From assembly GCA_015227615.1 (NCBI GenBank), contig JAALGZ010000002.1:1922001-1986000 (forward strand): a DNA stretch of 64,000 nt, written 5' to 3'. The position numbers were made by a program, and so were the translations under genes. Under the pieces are notes generated by a model. That model was not told the origin of the DNA. It did not search any database and saw only the letters and a list, made by a program, of their open reading frames with translations. Below are positions 57,154-64,000 of the stretch, in pieces. This DNA is from Labyrinthula sp. Ha. Lineage: Eukaryota > Sar > Bigyra > Labyrinthulida > Labyrinthulaceae. Every line of letters begins with the position of its first letter. Within the stretch, counting starts at the first letter, position 1.

Positions 57154-59640
57154 CTAGAATTTGGAAGAAATTGTCGATGAATTGTCATCATGCTGGATAA
57201 AAGTCCTGCGTTTCCATAACTCTGCTTTAACTTGGTCAGCTAATGTATCTTGCTTCTCAACTTTGGGTAAAAGTTTTTGTTTTCTAGGTTTTTTAAGATT
57301 ATTCTTTGGTTCAGCAAGGGCTTGCTTAAGCTCATCCATCAAATTCAATGGACCACTTGGAACTGGTTTGGGAGCTAACTTCCTCGCAGCAGCTGATTTT
57401 AAGCCTATTTTCTGCTTCATCTGTAGCTCTTCTAGTAGGTTAGGCTTTCTAGGCTTGGCAGCTACATGCTCTTCATTCTTATTTACAGTTTTTAAATTTG
57501 CCTTTGATGCTCCCTGAAGCTCCATCAAAAATGGGTTAATAGGCTTAACCTGCCTTGCAATTACTGGTTTTTCCACTTTCTGTGGAACTGACACCTTCAC
57601 AACAGGTTTTAACCTGGCCTGAGGGGCAGAACCTATTTTTAGTACATCGTTGCATGGAAGTTTTGCAACTTTAACATTTTCTTCTCTCCTGTGCATTTTA
57701 TCGTTTTGAACAGATTCTCTTCCTGAAGTTTCATCTGCAAACTGGTCAAACCCAAAAAAATTTAGCGTTCTTTGGAATAAACTTTGCATTTCCGAAGCAT
57801 CCGACTTTTCATCACTTCCACTTACCGAGTTTTTCTTTACCACCATTTTTGGGTATCTGTTGACGACATGATCAACTATTTCATTATCAGTTTCACTCTG
57901 AGCTTCATACCCATCTTCCAGATCCAAGATCTCGTTCTTTTGGGTATTTTGCAATTCGAATCTTTTTGAAACGCCCACATCCAATTTTGCTAAGTCTGCA
58001 GTAAAATCATTTCGTATTCCATTTAATGCTTTGTTCTCTACTTGCCCTATAGCTACAGCTTTTAAATGAGTTAAATCAACGCCCAAATTACCTGGCAATG
58101 CACCTTCAGAACGGGAGCTGATCGCAGGGGGAACAACGCTTTCAGGAACCTGAACACCAGTTTTTTTCCTATGCCGGGTTGGTGAAGGCTCTTGGACTTG
58201 ATCTAATACTGTGACACATGAACTAGACACATAACCTCTCTCACCAGAGGAATTAATAGCCATATAATATTCTAATCCCTGTTTATGACCAACAAGAATT
58301 TCACCAATTTTAACTTTCAAAAACTTTCCTTTCAGGAAAAACCCATGTCTTGAATTTTCTCCAGTCACCTCAAGTAGACATGCCTTAAACTGAATATTTT
58401 CCTGTGCTTGTTTCTTTCTCATAAAAGTCATAGAGCTTCTTGGCGATTTTGTGTTCAGGTAAAAGTTTTTTTCTATTTTCTTGGCAACACGTTTTGGAAG
58501 ATCATCATTTTCCCCTGTCTGCTTAGGAGTCACCTGATTTGGATGCCACACCCTATACAAGTTGTCAGAGGCCTCAAGATGAACATCGCGAAAACTATTT
58601 AAAATTTGTTTAACTCTCTGAGTTCTGCAAAGAAAGTATAATTGCAACTCTATACCAAACATACCCTTCAGTAGGTGATCGAGCTCATCTTGTTTAAGCT
58701 TATAGTTTCTCCCTTTGCTACCCTTCAAATTATCCCCGGATTTGATGCCTGCAAAGGATTTTATCTTATTTTGGGTGGTTTCAATATTCTTAATCCATCG
58801 CTGAGCTAGCGAAATTTCTTGTGAAATTTTATCTAATACCTTTTTTTTCAACTTTTGTTTTCTCAAATAGTCAACATGAGCATGATTTGAGTCAATAGCA
58901 TTCTGAAAAGTATTCTTCGTATCTACTTGTTCTAGATTAGATTTCAGTTTACAGACATTAGACTCGGTGGCCAAAAAATTAGTAAGCACCAAATTTAATT
59001 GTGAGTAGTTTATAGCTTGTGCCTCTTGCGTTTTAATCTGTCTTCTAGCATTGGCTTCAAGAGCTCTCAAATGCTTAATAAATTGTCTTAACTCAGTTTT
59101 CAAATCCATAAAAAAAGTGCGGTTCTCATTTGCTTTCAAGGAGAGGTCTCTGTTGTAATCTGAAATCGCTTCTTCCCATTTCATGAGGCCAAGGGAATGT
59201 TCCCCAAGTGATTCTTGAATGTTTTGATTTCTTAGACATTTTATGATCTTTTTGTTGTCTTTTTTGCATTGTTTCTTGAAATTAATGACATCGGGATTCA
59301 GAAAGGCTTGCATCTCGGCAGAATGCCTTAGGAAAGGATTTGCCACCAGAAAGCATAAAAACAAGCTCAAAGAATTTTTAGCATAGGGAAACTTTTCTTT
59401 TGTAAGATCAGGAAGCACAATTGTCCAGAAATGTCTCGAAAGAGAACTACGGAGAAACATAAAGTCTTTCAAGGTCCTATGCACAACTGCGCCCTGAGAA
59501 CGTATAGCATACTTATTTTTTGTTGAGCTTTTTGATTTAGGATTTGACGAAGGGTGCTTGGAGGCAGTCGAGACCTTTACAATCATTGGAGGTGTCGCTG
59601 AAGCGATCCATGTGCATAATGGGGTCGAACTTATAGACAT
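57154..59640 (-). CDS. Sorting-nexin-like PX-BAR-SH3 protein with WH2-like repeats, 828 aa
   Basis: A PX domain covers about residues 15-115: VVHRTLKDFMFLRSSLSRHF, then VLPDLTKEKF, and LVANPFLRHSAEMQAFL at its end, matching the family order (HRT-x-DF, P-x-L, HP-x-LR, FL). PX domains bind phosphoinositides on endosomes. A long helical region at about 120-360 fits a BAR domain, which bends membranes. An SH3-like domain covers about 416-480 (KACLLEV to GYVSSSCVTVLD). After a disordered linker come three repeats near 703-719, 733-750 and 765-784 (LMELQ...NLKTV, LLEELQ...GLKSA, LMDELK...NLKKP), which fit the actin-monomer-binding WH2 pattern. The protein probably couples endosomal membrane shaping to actin. 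The ATG at 59640 is the first in frame. SNX9-type proteins place SH3 before PX and recruit N-WASP, so this order is different. Confidence 0.85.
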   Translation of the reverse strand: MSISSTPLCTWIASATPPMIVKVSTASKHPSSNPKSKSSTKNKYAIRSQGAVVHRTLKDFMFLRSSLSRHFWTIVLPDLTKEKFPYAKNSLSLFLCFLVANPFLRHSAEMQAFLNPDVINFKKQCKKDNKKIIKCLRNQNIQESLGEHSLGLMKWEEAISDYNRDLSLKANENRTFFMDLKTELRQFIKHLRALEANARRQIKTQEAQAINYSQLNLVLTNFLATESNVCKLKSNLEQVDTKNTFQNAIDSNHAHVDYLRKQKLKKKVLDKISQEISLAQRWIKNIETTQNKIKSFAGIKSGDNLKGSKGRNYKLKQDELDHLLKGMFGIELQLYFLCRTQRVKQILNSFRDVHLEASDNLYRVWHPNQVTPKQTGENDDLPKRVAKKIEKNFYLNTKSPRSSMTFMRKKQAQENIQFKACLLEVTGENSRHGFFLKGKFLKVKIGEILVGHKQGLEYYMAINSSGERGYVSSSCVTVLDQVQEPSPTRHRKKTGVQVPESVVPPAISSRSEGALPGNLGVDLTHLKAVAIGQVENKALNGIRNDFTADLAKLDVGVSKRFELQNTQKNEILDLEDGYEAQSETDNEIVDHVVNRYPKMVVKKNSVSGSDEKSDASEMQSLFQRTLNFFGFDQFADETSGRESVQNDKMHRREENVKVAKLPCNDVLKIGSAPQARLKPVVKVSVPQKVEKPVIARQVKPINPFLMELQGASKANLKTVNKNEEHVAAKPRKPNLLEELQMKQKIGLKSAAARKLAPKPVPSGPLNLMDELKQALAEPKNNLKKPRKQKLLPKVEKQDTLADQVKAELWKRRTFIQHDDNSSTISSKF

Positions 59641-62428
59641 TTTTTTATCTTTAGCAAGTCACCTTTTTTTCTTTCAACCCACAGGTATTTTGGGCAATAT
59701 CTCTTATTGCGCCACGTCCACTTCATGTCAAGCAGCAAAGAAATGAACCGAAATGTAGGAACACTTCTAAATGCATGCAATTCAAACATACAGCAGAACT
59801 AATTTTATTGAAAGACTTGGTGAGAAGAAACAAACATAAAGATAATTGCTTCCGCAGATTGGGCCAACTATACTTTATAGATGTAACTTTCATCGAGACC
59901 TATTTTCTCTTCCACAGAACGGTTCTCAAAGAAAAAAAATAGACTGGATCCATTCAAAGAGAGTAAAAATAACCATACAATAGATCTAGATGTAGCCTTT
60001 TTCAACTTAAAGTTAATTAGATACAAATTAAATATAGCTGATCCTGGTTAAGCCAAAATGGATTTCTATGGGACAAAATATAGGAATACACACTTTGCGG
60101 AGTAACCTAAACACTAGAAAAACATCAGTAGGATGGTTAAAATGGAAATAACTGGCTATTACATTGGAAAAAAAATCTTGATATAATCTCATTTTCTTCT
60201 GGAATTAATTTGCCTTTCTTAGTAATGTGCTTAAGTTTTAGTCTTTTATGCACAGACTGAATCTCATTAGCCCTGACGTAATAAATTGTAAAAGCTTAGG
60301 TTTGTGAGAAGTCAACATGACAGCTTCCCATCTCCGGAATTTTTATCTTGTTCCAACTACTTAATTACTTTAACGTTGGCAAAAGGCACATGCCTCGGTA
60401 ATAAAATCATAAACGTTTGTTGTTGTACTTCATGAAATAATTATGATTTGGTTCTATAAAACCCAAACCAAAAATTAAATGGCGTTATTTCTAAATACAT
60501 CAAGACGTACTTCAAGGCAGTTACTGGTATCAAAAGACACCCAGCGATTCCAAGGTGCTGGTCGTCAGTTATACATTCAGATTTTCATTACTTATTTTGA
60601 GTTGGGCTCATATTTGTAGAAAAATTTTAAAATATGGAAGTGGGCTATTGTAATCAGCTAGCAAGTTGATAATGGAAATATTACTGCTCATTCAAAAGCT
60701 TTAACCCAAGGCCACTCAAGATATCAGTTCTTTTGTTTTTGGCTTTAAAACCTCATGATGCTAACTTTGATCTAATTTTATTACCTCTCGGGTCTACAAA
60801 TGCCAAACCAGTAAATTTAATATATGTGTCTTAATATTAATTAATTGAATTAAATAATGATTTAATTTGAAAGAGGTTTGACTCGCCGAATTTAAGATTA
60901 AAGTAAATGAACAGATTGTACTAGAACAGTGCTGCACATTCAAAAGCAGTAACTACAGTTGAAAGGATACTACGCTTTAATTTTTAAATCAGGACACAAT
61001 AGGTTAGATGGCTGCATCTTGTTAGAGTTACAATATCCCACTTCTTAATACATATACTGACCTAGAAGATTCGAAAGGTATTTTTCTTGCTGTACATAAA
61101 CTTAAGCAGGTCTGTAATAAACATATAGCTAGTTTTAGATAACTATTGTTATTCTACTTTCAAATGCTTAATACAATGACTCTAAATAATCCAACAAATG
61201 TCCCATTCTTTTATTAAGAAAGAATGTTAGAAAAGAGTAGGGACAAAACGGGATAATTGAACTAGGTAGTAAAGAATTAGAGCAAAAATACGTCTATATA
61301 GTTAACACATTTAATAGGAACTTTGGATGAATTTCATGCTGCTCCAGGGAGTTATGGCTTTTGGATGACTGAAAGCAAATAATTATTCATATTTTAATAC
61401 AAACTTCATCTAATTTTGCGCGTATTTATCCAAGCTTAGTGCGTTTAAAGTTTTAGTTCGGTCACTCAGCCATGTGGAACTACGGTGAGGTTGTAACCAT
61501 ATAGGATGGAAATATCCTTCTCTAATAAAACTTACTTCCATGCTTCTGTAAATGGAGTGTTTTATTTCTTTACATTAATTTTCTTGTGCACGAGAGTTTT
61601 CACAAACATATTGTAAGGGTAGTCTACTTAACTTCTGCATCATTAATTATTCATGATTAAAGGTAATTATATACTGTTGTTCTTGAAAAAGTTTCAACAG
61701 AAGCACAAATATGAGCTTCATGACGCCAAAGTAGAAATGATGAGCATTTGTGTACGTTTTCTGGGAGAGGTTATCTCTAGCACTTCATCTTTATTGTTAA
61801 TGGATTAGACTCTTATTATATTGACCATAGTACCCATATGCCACTGCTTTTCTTCCTGTCTAAGGTATCGATCCGTAACTTCAGGCTAACCCAACTGATC
61901 GTGAACTATGACACAACCTATTTTCTGTGATACCGAAGATTTTAAGGTTGGCTTGATTTCATGTGATCTTCCACAAAAAACTAGAATATTTTTCAGTAGC
62001 ATGTTGAGTTTAGAAATCCTAGGGAGACGGTTTGCCATTAACATAAAGAAATTTGTTGCCTTGATTTTGTATAAAAGCAAATCAAATTTTTAGTTCTTTT
62101 ACAGACTTAGAGTTGTGTTTCTGTTTTTGTATACATAACATTCAGAGTTAAAGCAAGCCAAATTACTAGCATGCTGACACGATTCTATTTTGTGAAGGAG
62201 CTAGACAGACAGAGTTGATTCCATAATTTATTAGAACTGGATCATTATTTTAGTTTTGGGACTTACATTGCGTTTTGATCAAAACTCTATTTAGTGCTTA
62301 GATCGGTGAAAACTGGATTTCGAATTTTGGACGGTAAAAAAACTACTTCAGTCGATTAGAACTTTGGAAAATAAGTAGAATGTAATCAAAACAACTATTA
62401 GCTCTGACTGCTGCTAATTCGTATTGGA

Positions 62429-62645
62429 GTCGTCAAGGCCTTATATGTAAGGTACTAAGCCTTGAATGATTGACTCTGTAGAGTCTTAGTGGTTCAAGTT
62501 TTCAGTGCAGTGGCAAGAAAATGTGCGTGGGGAGTGGTTTAGTGAGTTCAACTCCCACATGACGTGAAAAAAGACTTTCGGCCAGCAATGGCCTCCTTGT
62601 AGGACCAAAGGACTTCCAATCTCTGAGCAGCCTCCCAGAAAAAAA
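62429..62645 (+). mobile_element. SINE copy B with tRNA-Ser-like head
   Basis: Same orientation and length as copy A at 47158, and aligned to it from GTCGTCAAGGCCTTAT to the final A-run. It differs at many scattered positions, so both copies are old. The variable-arm palindrome is CTCTGTAGAG at 62474-62483. Against CTCCATGGAG in copy A, one stem pair changed from C-G to T-A on both sides at once. B-box-like motifs are at 62491-62500 and 62546-62555. Confidence 0.72.
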
Positions 62646-62814
62646 TATGCTGGGCTATGAATGTTTACATGCAAGCTTCCACACATGTTATAATTTAAAT
62701 AAGTGCTTTCTCATCAAGGGCAACCATCGCTGGTCTTAAGATACACATTTTTTTTTGTCTTAATTGCCATATGTTATGTAGGCAACCTTGTATCCCTTAC
62801 AGGGATAGCATTTG

Positions 62815-63035
62815 GTTTGTTGATAAATTATTAATAAAAATTCTGCCCATTTTTTTATTCTTGTTTGATTCTGATAGCTCCCCAACAACTTATTTTGATT
62901 ATTGATGACCAATTTCTAATCAAGATAAAATCAGAATCATTTGACAGAAATAAAAATTCTAATTCTTTTATTGATAAACAAAATTAAAACAATTCTCAAT
63001 TATATATTTACAGTTTTTATCAAATCGGATGTTTA
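62815..63035. mobile_element. Second AT-rich foldback element
   Basis: Shares an ordered set of blocks with the left arm at 46191: TTGATAAATTATTAATA, AAAATTCTGCCCAT, GATTCTGATAGCTCCCCAAC (there GATTCTAATGATTCCCCAAC) and TTTTGATTATTGAT. The far end, ATCAAATCGGAT at about 63018-63029, is an inverted copy of the tip sequence ATCGGATTTGAT. The element is about 220 bases with no coding capacity, a short relative of the 622-base element. Confidence 0.55.
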
Positions 63036-63616
63036 ATCTTGCAACACTTTAATACATTCTGTTTTGATAGTTTTAACTTTGTTATGTTAGTGAATGCTCA
63101 AGAATAATTGAATAACAATAAGAGAATTCTCTATTATTCTCTCCTTTTCTTGCGCAAGTGCGAGGTTCGGTTATGCCTCAAGGCGAAATTACCCGCAGGA
63201 TAAACTGAATCGGATTCCGAAGCTTCTCTCAGCACTGTTTTCATCGCTAAGACACTTCTTGACTTCTAAGACCCACAGAGTTTTATCTAAATGGCATTGC
63301 ATTCATTAACGGCGAATGCTGAATAGGGTGGATCCTTCTTCCTAGTATGGGTAGCCTCCACCTAAAGTCTAGAATGTTTGAAGTGCTAATCACTTAAACA
63401 CGATTGCTAACTCTTTGAATTCACCCGTGTTAAACAACAAAAAGTCATGACTTTTTTCCTTTGAAGATTCTGTTTGCATGGTAAGAAGCTCATTCTGAAC
63501 ATGTAAGTTTCAATTGAGGACACTAATAACTGAAACGACAATGCCAAGCTCAGTATGTTCATTACTTTCCTTTGGTTAATATATTCTCGAAGCTTATGCT
63601 CTACTTCATTCCTTAC

Positions 63617-63980
63617 CTGTTCATGTTTAACTTGCCCCCTATGATGTTGAAGAGCTCACCCTGAAAGTAAATAAGAAATTGCAAGGTTTTGATTTATGAA
63701 AAAGATATATTATTATTGAAAAAACAAGAACAAGATTTTCAGCTTCACTCCATTTAAGGTAGCTGCCACGAAGATAACTCTAAACTAGGGGCATGGTTTT
63801 CTTACATACCGCCAGAGACTTGAACAAATTTGGCTTCTCTATAAACATTTCTTCCTTTGTACTCAAGAGGCGCATAGATAATAAGCACTTGTGCTTCAAA
63901 TTATTTTCAAATATGGCTTTTTTTGTTTCGTCTATATGTTTAAGGTAAATCTTCTTCTCTAAAGCATCATCAAAATTCAT
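63617..63980 (-). CDS. Spliced gene at the right edge, partial, unknown product
   Basis: An ATG at 63980 opens a frame of 66 codons, rich in Lys, Glu and Leu, reading MNFDDALEKKIYLKHIDE at its start. At its 3' part it meets a GTATGT donor (reading GCG/GTATGTAAG, near 63811). Further along the same strand a 44-base exon candidate at 63617-63660 has a strong acceptor (TTTACTTTCAG) and donor (CAG/GTAAGG) and encodes GELFNIIGGKLNMNR. Open sequence between them (SYLRGSYLKWSEAENLVLVF) may be another exon. I cannot join these into one certain frame, and the upstream end may lie outside the window. I do not recognise the protein. It shows that small-exon genes exist here. Confidence 0.4.
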
Positions 63981-64000
63981 TGCCTGTTTCTCCCCGTTTT

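Larger units (their letters stand above)
59641..63616. other. Gene-poor stretch with repeats
   Basis: About 4 kb upstream of the sorting nexin gene. It contains a SINE copy (62429-62645) and a foldback copy (62815-63035), listed separately. The part 63100-63300 is richer in G and C and protein-like in places on the minus strand; it may hold further exons of the gene cut by the right edge. Otherwise there is no supported feature. Confidence 0.45.

Overview
The window looks like nuclear DNA of a single-celled eukaryote, probably an alga or stramenopile-like protist. It is AT-rich, with long, mostly uninterrupted reading frames separated by large gene-poor stretches. It carries a proteasome assembly factor, a sorting nexin, a von Willebrand factor A (VWA) surface protein, an ShK-bearing prolyl 4-hydroxylase and a spliced gene; there are no operons or Shine-Dalgarno sites. 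The exact lineage cannot be fixed from sequence alone. The ShK plus prolyl hydroxylase pairing is common in algae and stramenopiles but is not diagnostic.

Layout. 0-8.5 kb is a desert with one doubtful small frame. At 8.5-12 kb are a leucine-rich-repeat-like protein (+) and a NAD kinase (-). From 12 to 18.2 kb there are only weak gene traces and one strong hairpin. The densest island is 18.2-26.4 kb: POMP (-); a predicted myristoylated protein with a PP1-docking-like motif (+); a very basic protein (-); a 1622-residue membrane protein with VWA, beta-sandwich repeats, a membrane span, Tudor-like segments and a PDZ domain (-); and a two-exon gene (+). After a desert, a cysteine-rich secreted peptide (-) and a secreted multicopper oxidase (+) diverge at 33.6-36.4 kb. 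A PH-domain protein lies at 43.9-45 kb. At 48.8-51.7 kb a Tudor/coiled-coil protein (+) converges on a secreted VHL-beta/ShK/prolyl-4-hydroxylase fusion (-). A PX-BAR-SH3 protein with WH2-like motifs lies at 57.2-59.6 kb. A spliced gene is cut by the right edge.

Two interspersed repeat families lie in the deserts on the right half: a SINE with a tRNA-Ser-like head (three copies) and an AT-rich foldback family (four pieces).

The genes share no single pathway. Several act at membranes or outside the cell: the VWA receptor, the multicopper oxidase, the secreted peptide and the hydroxylase. Three have unusual domain orders, and these are the best candidates for undescribed biology: the hydroxyproline-reader plus prolyl-hydroxylase fusion, the sorting nexin with actin-binding-like repeats, and the adhesion-type receptor with a Tudor/PDZ tail.
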